A DNA stretch of 64,000 nucleotides from Pseudopyrenochaeta lycopersici (GCA_003313425.1 NHZP01000050.1:1-64000); one strand, 5' to 3'; counted from the stretch's first letter, positions 1 to 12,613 are shown. The notes: a model not told the origin generated them from the letters alone. Translations and numbers: made by a program.

Positions 1-166
1 GAGTTTAAAGTTAAGAAAATCTAGGGTTACTAACGAAATAGAAGAGTTAACGGACCTAGAATTAAGCTTTAGCTACCTAGTTAAATAGAAGGGATACCTA
101 AGTGTAGAAAGTACGTAGGAGCTACTAGAAAACCTAAGGAACTATTAAGAAAAAATTAGAGAATAC
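1..166 (+). pseudogene. Chromodomain tail of a truncated Ty3/gypsy (chromovirus) polyprotein
   Basis: With TAG/TAA read as RIP-mutated codons, this stretch reads as the end of a retroelement chromodomain: a YLVKxKGY core, then an EST-xEL-LENL segment and a Glu/Arg-rich terminal helix. In chromoviruses this domain sits at the integrase C-terminus and targets insertion to heterochromatin. Several in-frame stops break it, so it is dead. The rest of the element lies left of the window. The LTR-like arm starting at 167 lies directly downstream, as expected for a 3' LTR. Confidence 0.6.
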
Positions 167-555
167 TGTGAAGAATCTTAAGGGCTATTAGTGAGGATAG
201 CCAATAAGATTGCAAGGTTGGTTCTCTAGGATAGAGTGAGGGACTAGATAGAAGAGGTTTTAATACTAAGATAGTAAGAGGGCGCTTCTGTAAAGAGTAC
301 TAAGGGTTAAGAATAATTAGTATTACTATTACTATACTGTAGAGTATAATATTAAGTTAAATATAATAAGCTATAAGGGTTTATTATGGTAATCTATATA
401 CATAGAAGTTATGCATGTTACTTAGTGTGCTTAGTGTGCTTAGTGTCACTAATTAGACTGATTAACTAAGCACGTTACGTAACTTCAGTTGTTGGTCCAA
501 TACCTGTAAAGTCCAGTTAGAGCTACTAGGACAGGGTTCTAGCAGGATCGTAACA
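167..555 (+). repeat. LTR-like arm, left copy (inverted relative to 1278-1667)
   Basis: This 389-bp arm begins TGTGAAG and ends TAACA. Its reverse complement recurs at 1278-1667 with differences that are mostly CpA/TpG to TpA transitions. It directly follows the chromodomain relic, so the simplest reading is a 3' LTR of that element. About 80 bp of its start also recur, less mutated, at 53,651. Confidence 0.65.
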
Positions 556-599
556 AATACTAGGAAAGGGAGGAAAGGAAAAAGAAAAAGTAAATAAAC

Positions 600-1192
600 C
601 TTAAGAAACATTAGGAGCTAGAAGACACCGTTAGGTCCGCTACTAGCAGCCTATCGCCTACTAGGACCTCCTAGTACTTAAGAGAGAAGCTCTTAAACGC
701 ACCCTAAGTACTAGGCGATAAACTAAACCTAAGGGCGTTAGAAGCGTTTTTAGGTAATAAGGCCTCTGCTACTTCTTACTCTTTAATATCCTGCTCCTCT
801 ACAGCTATTACCTCTTCCGCGCGCTAATTAATTAAATCTATTTACTATTATAACTACTCTTTATAAGCCTAAGTAACGCGTAGCTCTTCTAGAGCCTTTT
901 TATACGCCTTTATTATAACTTCTTACGTATTCCTAGATTCTTTTATCTATTCCTGAAGCTTCGTCTTTTAATCTACTAATTATTTAAACTTAGACTCTAT
1001 AACTCGCACGTTATAACGTTACTCTTAACGCAGATACTTACTATATTTCCTAGAATAAACATAGACCTTACACACCTAATTATACTTCGCGTATGTTACG
1101 TACTTTTAAACTATAGCTTCCTTAAAGGAGTTAATAAAATTACAGAGACGTTAGTAATAAATAGTGCTAGACACTTATAGATGTTTAGGCAT
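600..1192 (-). pseudogene. RIP-degraded ORF between the inverted arms
   Basis: On the minus strand an ATG at 1192 opens a frame of about 190 codons, interrupted mainly by TAG/TAA in the RIP manner. Its middle has spaced Cys codons followed by basic residues, like a small zinc-binding module. The second half is a Gln/Glu/Lys-rich, probably helical region. I do not recognise the family. It could be a gag-like or accessory protein of an element that used the flanking arms as LTRs. Confidence 0.35.
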
Positions 1193-1277
1193 AGCGAGAT
1201 AAAATATGGTAAGAAGTAGGAAACGCCCGCGTTATATAATAAGCACTAAGGACAGCGCTAGGACAGGAGGGGGATAG

Positions 1278-1667
1278 TGTTATAATCCTGCTAGAACCCT
1301 GTCCTAGTAGCCCTAACTAGACCTTATAAGTATTAGACTAACAACTAAGGTCACGTAACGTGCTTAGTTAATTAGTCTGATTAGTAACACTAAGCACACT
1401 AAGCACACTAAGTAACACGCATAACTTCTATGTATATAGATTACCACAATGAACCCTTATAGCTTATTATATTTAACTTAATATTATACTCTATAGTATA
1501 GTAATAGTAATACTAATTATTCTTAACTCTTAGTACTCTTTATAGAAGCGCTCTCTTACTGTCTTAGTATTAAACCCCCTCTCTATCTAGTCCCTTACTC
1601 TATCCTAGAGAACTAACCTTGCAATCTCATTAGTTATCCTCACCGATAGCTTTTAAGATTCTTCACA
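1278..1667 (-). repeat. LTR-like arm, right copy (inverted)
   Basis: Reverse complement of 167-555. With the left arm it frames a 1,501-bp unit whose outer ends are both TGTGAAG. The LTR of the next gypsy element begins two bases further on at 1670, so that element inserted next to, or into, this older one. Confidence 0.65.
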
Positions 1668-1669
1668 CC

Positions 1670-1927
1670 TGTGCAGTCTGCCAGAAACGAAGGTAAGTAT
1701 GGAGCCTGATTAAAAGTAATAAACAAAATGGTCTGAAATCTCATTAAATTGACGTAGCTAATGCACTAGCTACTTTGCAAAATCTCAGTTTTGAAGTGAA
1801 TTATCGTGGTGTGTGGTGCATAGTGCATGATGTTGAAATCTCTCGCATCTCCAAGTCTTATCACCAAATTTCGCTGACAAAGGAAACCTATCATCACCTA
1901 ATTGCCTAGGTACCCTGTGTAACGGCA
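1670..1927 (-). repeat. LTR, left copy (3' LTR of the minus-strand gypsy)
   Basis: A 258-bp repeat beginning TGTGCAGTCTGCC and ending CAACGGCA (here with RIP changes). It differs from the right LTR at seven positions, all transitions at CpA or TpG. Six of the seven mutated states are in this copy. Confidence 0.88.
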
Positions 1928-2029
1928 TAAACCTCCCCTACTTTAAGCTTAGTCCTATTAAGCTTATAAATCCTACTTATTATTCCTTCTCTTTATAAGC
2001 AGAACTATTAGTAGGAGGAGAAGAGAGCT

Positions 2030-5000
2030 AAGAAAAGACATATAAAAAAAAGAAAGGAAAGAAAGAAATTATTACCCTATAAATAAAGGGAAGGCAGTAT
2101 AAGCTGTATTTCTGTAGAAGGAGCAGTTCTTATAATCGTGCAGGTTCCTTTATAAACTCTCGCACTTTATTATTAAATCTCTTAAAGATAGTAAGAAAAA
2201 TAAAAGAAAACGCGCCTTAACCTTACTGTTAAAGACGCTAGCAAGTATACTATTATCCTAGTATCTTTTAAATAACTAGGAGGTACTTAGCTAATTAGAG
2301 TTTATTAAGCCTTACCTAATAACTGCTAATTAGTTAGGCTCTTAATAGTGCAGCTAAATTAATCTTACTTCTTCTTCTTAATCTCCTTAATCCTCTTACT
2401 ACAACAAGGAGTCTGCGACAGTGTATGCAGATTTAACGCGCTTATGTTAGGTTGCGCTTGCCTAGGATAAGAAGGCGCGAGAGGAGGTCCTATAGGTAAC
2501 TAACTAGGCGAATATTAACTTAGCGCCTGTTACTATAATAATAACCTTTATAAACTAGTATAAGTTAAAGTCTATAGAGACTTAGTTACACTTTAGATAG
2601 ATAGACGCCTTAGTTTCTCTTTCCTGTCTAGTATCCTAGCAGCCTTACTATTAGGATTATTAGAAAGCTCCTTAAGAACCTTATCTAGGGTAGTGTATTA
2701 TTTAACCTGCCTATTATGCTTCTACTACTTAGCTTCCTAAGCTAGATTTATACCTTTATTTAAGAAGAATAACTTATTAGGTACGCTAAAGTCTCTATCT
2801 TCCCTAAAAGTAAGCTTCTTATAATACTAGCAGATAACCTAATACTCTTTAATTATCTTTACTATAGCCTTCCTAGTATTCTTAATAAATTAATAGATTA
2901 AACTAAGATTAGGCTAATCTGTAAATAAGTTAGTTAGTTCCTCTAAGACTAGTAGAGAGTCCTATCTTAGCTAATAGTTTACAGCCTTAGTAATATTTAA
3001 TAAGTATACTAGTGTAACATCTCTAGGAAAGGCCTACTTAACGCCGCTATAGTAATTTAAGTGTCTAGAAGGTAACTTTAGCGCGGTAGTTAGGCTTTAA
3101 AAGGCAGCAGTAAGCTCTTAATAGGAGCCTATCTTAGGAATCTCTATTATAGTTATATCCTCTTCTACCTTAACAAACTAAGGCAAGATAGTTTGTTATT
3201 ACTTAGTTGCAGGTCTAGTAGATCTATAAGGCAGCCTAGGATTAGAGATACGGACATAACTAGCCTTGTAAGGCTGACTAAACTATTTAATATTAGGGAA
3301 TTTCGCACTACAATTCTCTAGCTAGTCCCTCTTATTATCCTATCCCTTAATATAACTAGTAGAGTTCTTAAGTCCTAAGTTTTCTTGCTAGTTCTAGTAC
3401 TTATAGATAATATTATAAAAGCTACGTAGTATCTACGTACAGTTATCTTTATCTTTATTATTAAAAGAGACGCTTCCTTAGATAATGTCTACGCCCCTGC
3501 CTAAGTACACAGCTTTAGAGATGTTTAAGTTAATATAACAGAAGTAAGTCCTATCCTTAGGCTTAGTATATTTTGTATAATAAGGGTAAGAAATTAGGTT
3601 AGGCTCTTTTTGCAAGACTGCGTACAGTAGCTAATACTTAACGTTACTACGCATAAGCTGCTATATTAATAAATAATATATTACCTAACACTAGCTAAGG
3701 TTACTCTTGCTATTAATTAACTGCGTGTAGTAGAGGTATATGTTAAAACTCTAATTAAGGATTAAGACTAGCTTAGGATCCTTAAAAATCTAGCTAAAGG
3801 CATCATAGGTAATACTGCCGTACTCCTTAAATACTTTAATATATACTCCCTAATTAAGAGCCTTAGTAACTTCGTCCTAGTTAATTTAGACTTAAACTTT
3901 TACTAGGTAATAATAATAGCTTTTTAGGTCTTAATGCGTATAGTCTCCTTAAAATAAGGCTAAGAACAGAACTTAAGTTACTAGGTCTAATTAAAGCTAA
4001 CCCTATTAATCCTAATAATAGTATAGTATCTTAAGTAGCTAAACTGTATTTAAAATGCTAAAGCTTTAAGTAAGTAGGCCTATCTTACTAGCTACGTAAT
4101 AGTAATATTGCTAGCACACCTTGCGATAGTTAAATACCTAACTACCTTGCGTATCCTTAAGAGTACTAAAATTTACACACTCTTAATACTAGGTATTAAT
4201 TAGCTAAACGCGCTTACTATTATTTAACTCCCTAGACGTAAGTAATGCAGTTATCTTAACTAGAGTAGACTGTTTATTTATATAGTTATATCTCTTACGC
4301 GATTTTACTGCGATGCTAGTTTTAAGTAATATATCTTCTTTAATCAAGTCTTAAATATTAATACTATTATTAAGTATTACTAGTAGTATTTCTAACTCTT
4401 TACGTAACTACCTTACTAACTCTAAGTCTCTTACGCGAATCTTATCTAGAGTAAGAAGCTACGTAGAGGGAAATCTCTAACACTGCCTAAGACAGAATTT
4501 CTCTTAAAGGGCTTCTACTGCCTTAACCTATTATTAAGTACGCCTATTCTCTCTTAAACATTATTCTTCTAGCTAGATTTCTTAAATACTTTTAGCTGTA
4601 ACAGATAGCCTGTCTGTTTAAGGCTCGCCTAGCTTCTCTAGCTTATTCTAGATGTTACCTCTAAATTCTTTACTTATGCGTTAGTAACTAAGACTAGAAG
4701 GCTTAATAACTTACGTGCGCCCTCTAATATTTAATAAAGTAGCAGGGCTTTAGCTTCTAGCATGTTTAGAGGCAGTTATTACTAAAGCTATTATCTAGAT
4801 ACTAACCTTAGCTATAGAATTATTCTTACTATTACTAGTAGTAGGAAGAAGTAACTTAGTCTGCTTATAATACCTAAAATAATTCTCTCGCAGCTACTTA
4901 GGCAGAATAGTTATATTTAGAGGAAGCTTTATTCCTGCATGTAATTACTTTCTATACTATTTAATTACTTCTGTTTAGAATATCTAGTTAAGATACTCCT

Positions 5001-5900
5001 CCCTAGAGCACGTATCTATATTATTAGCTGTAATCCTAGAGGCAGGTATCTTATGCTTATTAATAATACTGCGCAACTTAGCGTTACTGTCCTTATAATG
5101 CTTCTTTATCTAAGTAGGCATATTAGCTATCTACTAACGTACTTCTTCCTAGTTAGTAATATTAATAAATCTATTCTATTTCCTCCTTATAGATTATTAT
5201 TAATAGTAAAGAGCTATATTAAGAAAGGGAGTAAGGTTATCTAATAAGGTCCTGCGCAGTAACTATTAGACTACTATTACGCTAGAGTATAAGTATACTA
5301 CCTAAATAGAATATAGAATAAGAACCTGCCTTAGTATATGCTAATAGTGTTTGTCTAGATAAGCAAACGCGCTCTCTATCTCTTTTTTCCTCTTCTTCTT
5401 ATAAGTGTCTATATCCTTAAGTATAGGATATTACTACTTAAAAGCAGTAATACCTCTATACTGCGATATTAGGCTTAGTCTTCTTTTTAGAAATTCTCTA
5501 GTCGCGATAATAAGAGTTAAAGTCTTATTAAAGTAAGTTGCTAAAGCTACTATCTAATTATCTACTATGCCCTTCTATTTAATAGGTGAGACTTATAGTA
5601 AGTTTTAAACCTAAGTGTCTACTGTAAACCCTGCGTACTAAGGGACTTTAACGTTACTATAATACTTAAGCTTAGTTCTGTAGTCTTTAATAGCTTCTTT
5701 ACTAGTAAATTATATAATCTCTGTTAGTGCAGGCTTAATTATAGTTGTAGTTAGTTAAGGATTTAGGTTTAATAGTAGGGGTAGACGCTTCCTAGGCTGT
5801 TTAGGTGTCTAAGGCGGCTATAACATCGCTTAAAGTTTATACCTAATAGGCACTTATATATTTACTTTAAAAAGTTTTAATACATAGTAATAGGAAGTAA
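2030..5900 (-). pseudogene. Extra coding-like region downstream of pol in the gypsy element
   Basis: From about 5,900 down to 2,030 the minus strand reads as protein if TAG/TAA are taken as mutated Gln/Trp codons. It is rich in Lys, Arg and Gln, with a hydrophilic first half and a more structured second half that includes a Pro-rich stretch near 2,470. I see no RT, protease, RNase H or integrase motif and do not recognise the family. It could be a second element nested 3' of pol, an additional retroelement ORF, or captured host sequence. The many stops make it non-functional. Confidence 0.4.
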
Positions 5901-6559
5901 GAAAGAGAAACTTAGGCCTTATAGGATTAACTATAAGCTTAAGATTTAGAGGGGGTTTAAGTAGTAGAGAGTATCTTTCCCTCTCTAACTTTACTTAAAA
6001 GCTCTGCTAAGGCTTATTAACGTAGTAAAAGGTAAAGTTACTATTATTTTAACTCCTTCTTATTACCTAATTAGCTAGTATAGTAGGTCCTCTTAAGAGT
6101 TAGCTACTTAGGAACGTTTCTTAAGCAGGTCTTATCTTACTACTAAACGCAGCTATAAACTTACCTTTACACTTAAAAATATTAATTATCTTATCTTCTA
6201 CCTTGTTTAATTAATTCTGCATCTTTAAATTATTGCTCTGTAATCTTGTAGTTGCGTTACTACTATTAGCGCAGATAGTAAGTTATCTAGCTAATTAGAT
6301 TTTAGTAGGTCTTACTAAGCTTATCTAGCGATTGCTGATTAGCTAGACTCTTTAACACCCTAGTTTCTATACTATTTTTAATCGCGCAACTAGGAGATTA
6401 ACCTCCTAGCAACTCTAAATAATATTTTATTTAATTTTAACTTATTTTTATATACCTAGGAGGTTACGCTGCGTATGTCTAATACTAAATATATAAAAAT
6501 ATGTAAAAATTTAATAAAGGAAATACAGCCCCTCCCCTGCTTTAAGATAAAAGCCTGTC

Positions 6560-9500
6560 CCTTAGGCTTAAGTAAGGTTATCTTCTAAGTTAGAATTAAT
6601 TTCTTACTTAGGTATTTAAAAATATTATTGTCTCTTAGTCTCTATTAAAGATCTTAGTATAATAATAGGATAGCTACGCGCAGTTAGCTGTGTTATATCT
6701 TTAGATAAATCTAAGTTTATAGGAGGATTATTCTCTTTCTCTTATAACTAAATCGCGTCTTAGTTAGGATTCTTAATAACTATAAACTTATTATCTTAAG
6801 AGTTATTAAATTAAGCAGGTAGTAGTAAAAAGTTAGTCTTAATATCTTATAATAATAGATCTTATAACTTTACGCGACCTTAATACTCTTAAGCAACCTC
6901 GCTTTTATCTTAAGGTACTTACAGTTTAAGTCTCTATCCTAGGGTAGTATTTCTAAATTACGTACTATTAAGGTCTATAAGTTAATAGTTACTTTTATCT
7001 TAGTTAGTATAAAAGACTTTATATAGTCCTAGCTATCTACTTATAAACTTCTTATTTCTTAATATATTAATATCTCTAGCTAAGTCCTATATTAGTATAA
7101 AGTTATTATCTTTAATTTCTTCTTAATAAATCTCCCTATAATTATCCTAATATTCCTTCTTTTCGCGTTATAGGTGCTTAGTTCTTAACACTGCGTCCTT
7201 AAGAAATTAATCTCTTAAATCTAGCTGTATAGCTCGCACTACTAATAACTAGCCTCTTAATATTACTTATCTAAATAGTAATATGTACTATATTAGAAGA
7301 GTAAGCTTAATTAGAAGTACTAGATTCTAACTAGTAACTAACTAATAAGGAGAATATCTAGTCTAACTCTAAGTAGAAATTCTGTCTACCTATAATACTA
7401 TTAGAAGATTATTAACCTAAGGTCTAGGAAGCTTTACTAGTGCGTTGTATATTAGCTTATAACTACTCTTAATTTTTCCTATAGCCTAAGGGTTATATAC
7501 TAATACCTAGATCCTCTTAATATAATAAATCTTAGTAAGGGCTTTAACTACCTTTCTAAAATTAGGCCCGCCGTTTATAGTAAGCGTCCTTATTATACTC
7601 TAGCGACATAAGATTTCCTTATATAAAAATTTAGTAACAGTAGATAACTTATTATTAGCTATTACTCGTGCCTCTAGCTATCTACTAAGGTATTCTTATG
7701 TAATTATAATAAATTTCTTTCCTTAATAATACGGCATATAAACAACGTCTATAGTAACTCGTTCCTATAACGCGTGATAGTAGGTATTTATTAGCATCTC
7801 TTGCTTGCGACTTAATAATCTTCGCTGGCACTGTTCGCATAATATAATTATGCGTTGCACCTCCTTATACATCTTTTCTTACTAGTATTATTAAGCAAGT
7901 ATTAAATAGACGCTATTCACTCCTCTGTAACTAATCTGTTAATATATTTCCTATATAGCTATAGTCTTAAGATTAGGATTATCTATAACTTAATAAATAG
8001 CTATATTCCTTATAGACTTTTAGAAGAGATACCCTTCTTATATAAAGAAATTTATCGCCCTCTTTTTCTATACTTAAAGTTGTGCCCTCGTGAGGCCTTT
8101 AGGCTTCTTAAATCTTATTAAGAACTAAGTAATTACTTTAGACTTATCTAAGTATTACTTATTTAGTACCCTACTCGTCTTACTAGGTAAGGCAAACTTA
8201 AGGTTAGCGATTACGTTTTTAATAAAATCTTTAAGGTTATCTTTAGTCTTATCTAGCTGTTCCTATCCTTCTAGCTTTAGGTAACGTGATAACGTATTAG
8301 TAACGACATTCTTCTTTCTAGGAATATGCTTAATATTAAAGTCCTAGGTAAGGATAGCTGCGAGCCACCTGTTTTAGACTAACCTAGGGACGTTAGGCGA
8401 TAATCTGTTAAGTTAATAAATAAGCGTCTAAGCGTCTATTTTAATAGTAAAATATTATCTATATAGCTAAGTTCTAAATTTCTTTAACGCCTATAATACT
8501 ACTTTATACTTAAGCTTTATTAAGTACTAGAGACTCTTAGCTTTTAACTAAATTATACTTTTAAATTAATATAGGTGTCTCTTTCTATCTGCTCTAATCT
8601 GTTTAAGAGACGCGCCTACGCCTTCCTTACTCGCATCTACTACTATAAAAATTATACCTCTATTCTTATAGTTAGGACTTACTAACGCTAAGGCTAAAGT
8701 AATATATTACTTTAAGGTACGTATAGCCTCTTATTAAGCCTTTTTCTATGTCTATTTAACGCTAGTCCTTATTAACTAGAACAGGGGCTTCGCGCGAATA
8801 GTAAAGCTAGGCACCTATATCCTGTAGTAGACACAGATACCTATAAATACTCTTACTTCTTTTACGTTTCTATATTCTAGCTAATCTAGAATCTTAGCTA
8901 CCTTTTATTAATCTAGATATCTCCCTTACGCAGTAACCTTATATCTAACTACCCCTAATCTAGAGACTCTCTAATAATACTTCTTACCTAAAATTATAGC
9001 TTTAGCTCTTTCTACGTTAGCTAGAGCCCTATCTAGCTGTTAAATATATTCTAATATATATCTTCTTACTCTAGGAAATACTTCTTCTCCTCTATAGTTA
9101 GTTTTAGGACTGCTAGTAGTAATATTATCTATAAAAGGAATAGTATATAGCTAATAATCCTTTATAATCTTTATAACTACTTACTAAAAGACTATAACTA
9201 AGTTAGTCGCGCCTTAAACTATTATATAGTATTAAAGTAAACTAACTAGCGTATAAAAGGTAGTTATATCTCTACTATCTAGATAAAGTATAATCTAGTC
9301 GTATCCTAAGAATAGATCTATAAGAGATAGAATATAACATCTACTAAAATACTTAGAGAATTTATCTACTATTAGAGGCAGATTAGCATTCCTAAGAGAT
9401 ACTGCGTTTATCTTAATTAACCTAAGTATTATCTAATAACTCTTATCTTTCTTTTTAACTAGAAACTATAAGTTTCTGTACTAACTAGCGCATCTTTCTA

Positions 9501-10990
9501 GTACCCCTTAATTAAGTCTGTTATTAAATATTATAACTACCTCTTCCTTAACAGCTTGCGCTATTAGGAATAATTTTTCTTACTAAGCTTTATATTTAAT
9601 AGTCTGTATCTTATATAGAGGATATATATCCTTAATAATTTATCTTATCTTAGAGAAAGTAAAAGTAATTACGCCTTCTCTATTTATTAATATTTTAATA
9701 AATAACTAAACTTCTAATTTTATTAACTTAGATCTAAACTTTTATAAGGCTAGCTTTTCTAGTATTAATCTTATACTTTATAGGAATACTATATATCTGT
9801 ACTTAAAAAGGTAATTAAAAGGTCTAATATTAGGAGGTCTTAGACTCTTTCTTAAGAGTTACAGTTTAACAGCATATTACTTCTAATCCTTACGCCTAAA
9901 CTCCTTAATATCTAATACTATAAGAATATCTATAGGTTGCACCTTATTAGCTACTCTCTTATACAGGGTATTAACCTAACTATCTATGCACTTCCTTCTC
10001 TTTTCCTATTACGCCTAACAGTTAAGTTTATATATAACTAAAAAAGACTCTAATTCTTATACAGCTAAAAGATCCTTAGAGGCTCTAACTATATAGCTTA
10101 TTACTTACTTTACTTATTCTTTAAATTACTACTTATTATTAGTTATAAAAATAGGTAAAAATTTACTAAATTTAATAGAAGCTTTTATAAACTTAGCCTC
10201 CTAAATATACTTAACCTAAGTATAAGATAAATAAGATTCTAAACTAAAATATTATCTTAAGTATCTTCTACTTAAATCTAGACACTCCTCTCTAGAAAGG
10301 GTGTCTACTACGTATTTTTTTTATCTTTAGGAGTTAGTATATAGTCTCTTAGATACAGTAGAGCAGGATTAGAGGCTATAAAGACAGCGTTCCTGTCTCT
10401 ATTCTTAGAAATAATCCTGCACGTAATCCTTCTATATACGTTATACTAAATTAATAACTTTACTAAAGCGCACTAAAGTCTACCTAAAATTACTAATCTT
10501 ATTAGGTTTTAAATAATCCTAAAGTAACTAATAATAGTTACCTCCCCTACTTTAACTAGGATACTCTACGCAGTTCTTATAAAAGGATTAGTACTTCTAT
10601 TTATAGTAACTACTCTATCTTAATATAAGCTACTTTACTTATAGTCTTTATATATAAGCTTTAATACCTTAGCTGTACTATATCTTAAAAGGTTTATCTA
10701 TACGCTAGTATTAATAAGACACTTTACTATATACTTATTAAATAAGGCCTAGCAGGTTAGAAGGTTATACTGCACGTAGGCTATACTTATCTTCTTTTAA
10801 ATTATTATAGCTTCTTATTTAGTAGGATTAACTAAAGCTTTATACTAAGTATTATATATTCCTAGGGCTTTATACTTAGTTTAGGCATTAAAAGTCCTAA
10901 ATTATATTAAGTTAAGCCCTAAATTTAGTCCTTTTTTAAGACTAACTGTCTCTACTTAATTTAATTTAACCTTTTCTTTATTAGAAAAAT
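6560..10990 (-). pseudogene. Gypsy pol polyprotein relic (RT, RNase H, integrase)
   Basis: Minus-strand reading gives the RT fingers/palm (LVKKKD, then SLIDLFLGYD near 9,360). The active-site box near 9,130 reads F-I-D-N-I, where the family has FxDD. An RNase H segment runs from about 8,750 to 8,300, and an integrase zinc-finger CxxC lies near 7,830. The integrase core has TIDVVY near 7,750, a mutated TDNG motif near 7,570 and a YNPQAxGKI motif near 7,470. An integrase C-terminal region continues to about 6,560. The changed catalytic Asp codons fit G-to-A RIP changes. Order RT-RH-IN defines Ty3/gypsy. TAG/TAA interrupt it throughout. Confidence 0.85.
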
Positions 10991-11495
10991 GTCTCTAAAC
11001 ATCCCTAATAATATAGGCAGACGCAGGGTTATGTGGGGTAAGGCACTGCGGTGTTAGCTAATTAGGTTTTAGCAGGTCTCGCTTAGCTGACCTGTTAATT
11101 ACTAATTAGCTAGCTGGCCTAATACTTAATTCTACGGCGTTTACGCTAGCTAACAACGTAGTAGGCTTATTAATCGCTTTTAATATATTTCTAACTTATT
11201 TTTAAAGCTAATGTTAACTTAGAAGGTCCCTAAAAGTTATACTACGCACCTCTTAACGCAGTATAGTAGTAGTAATATAGTTTAGATACGGGCCTAGCAA
11301 ATAAAAGAGGTCTGTATTAGTAAAGCTATTATTCTAGTTCTTCTTTTTCTTATTTTAACTAATAAATTTAGGCTTAGCTTTTAAATCTTAAAAGTTTCTA
11401 TTATTATCTAGAGGCTATATTAGAGAGAATAGCTTATTATAGGCTTAACTAGTAAATAGAATTAGATCTACTTATTTAAATTCCTTAATATCTAT

Positions 11496-12030
11496 TGTGC
11501 AGGAACAGAGGCCTCAGCCAACTTCTCCCTGTCGATAGTAGCCTTGAGCTCACTGAACACAGCTAGGTAGTCATCCCATCAAGGATGAGATGAGAGGTAG
11601 GAGGTAGGTAAACAAGGATGAACAATAATAGAGGGGGGGGGGGGGGGTAGTAACTGTAGTATCTGTATCTGTCTGTCTGTCTGTACTGTCTTAATTACTT
11701 CTGGATGTTCCTTAGATGTTTTTTTTGGATTTTGTTTGCTTAGTTCCCCTAGTTTGTTTTCTGCTTAGTTTCCTAGATCGTTCTTTTGATAGTGGATGCT
11801 TGGATTCCTGGATAGCTCCCTTTTTTTTTTGATGTTCTCTGCCTGCCTGCCTCCTTATATCCTTATTTTTCTGCTAATCTCGCTTAATTGCCTTGAAGTC
11901 TGAGCTGTTGTGGCCTAAGCTGCTGTGGCCTGAGCTGCTGCATCTGAACTGCTGCATCTGAACTGCTGCATCTAACTAGCTGAGATGCCCTTAGTGGCCA
12001 GGTGACCAGGTCACCAAGTGCATCGGCACA
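11496..12030. mobile_element. Solo-LTR-like insertion, 535 bp, not RIP-mutated
   Basis: The segment starts TGTGC and ends GCACA, and is flanked by the 4-bp direct repeat ctat at 11,492-11,495 and 12,031-12,034. Composition changes sharply from the AT-rich host element to normal sequence with abundant CA and TG. It contains a run of 15 G at 11,633-11,647, a short TGTC tract and a CTGCTGCATCTGAA-type tandem repeat near 11,930-11,970. No coding potential was seen. A solo LTR inserted after the host element was RIPed fits best. Confidence 0.6.
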
Positions 12031-12239
12031 CTATAAGTTTAAATATAGTATTGCCCCTTATAGTCAGCATATAATAGTCTTTAACTATAACTTGCTTTAG
12101 TTGCTTAGAATAAGGAGGTTTAGTAGGAGCTTACTTCTAAACTTTACTCTACCTAACTTTCTTAAGAACTAGATCTTTCCTAATATTCTAACGCGTTTAA
12201 GAGCATGTTACTACATAAGTTAAGCTAGTATTTACTACT

Positions 12240-12608
12240 TGTTGCAAGCAACGCGCTGTGACCTGGGGTACGGTAGGCTCACGTGCGCGCTGACGTAGGA
12301 GCTTACCCTGGAGAGACACGTACTTCTGTGTGCATTCAAGGGCGCGCTCACGTGCGCGCTCACGTGCACGCTCACGTGCAAGCTGATGGGCAAGGTAGAC
12401 TCACGTGCGCGATCACGTGCGCGAGCACGTACGCGCTCACGCACGCGTACACGCTGCTCACGCTCCTACCGTATAATGGCCCCTGTAATAGGCCGTGCTC
12501 AGCTCTCCTTTATATAGCTGGCTCTCCTAAAGCCTCCTAGACAAAACAGTGGTCCATCTCATAGATTACCTGGGTAACTGTTGCCAAGCTCTCCCTTTTT
12601 CTTCCACA
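12240..12608. mobile_element. Solo-LTR-like insertion, 369 bp, with GC-rich CACGTG minisatellite
   Basis: Begins TGTTGCAAGC, ends TTCCACA, and is flanked by the perfect 5-bp duplication ctact (12,235-12,239 and 12,609-12,613). Its core (about 12,275-12,460) is an irregular tandem repeat of a roughly 12-bp unit resembling GCTCACGTGCGC, giving six CACGTG palindromes. The two short open frames across it come from the repeat and are not genes. Normal CA/TG content shows it postdates, or escaped, the RIP of its host. Confidence 0.6.
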
Positions 12609-12613
12609 CTACT

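Noticed and set aside
5053..5244. 63-codon plus-strand ORF inside the gypsy element
   Set aside because: It lies antisense to the RIPed coding strand and has no motif; a chance opening in AT-rich sequence.
12235..12540. Overlapping ORFs of 69 and 85 codons on opposite strands
   Set aside because: Both are low-complexity translations of the CACGTG minisatellite; frames stay open because the repeat lacks stops.
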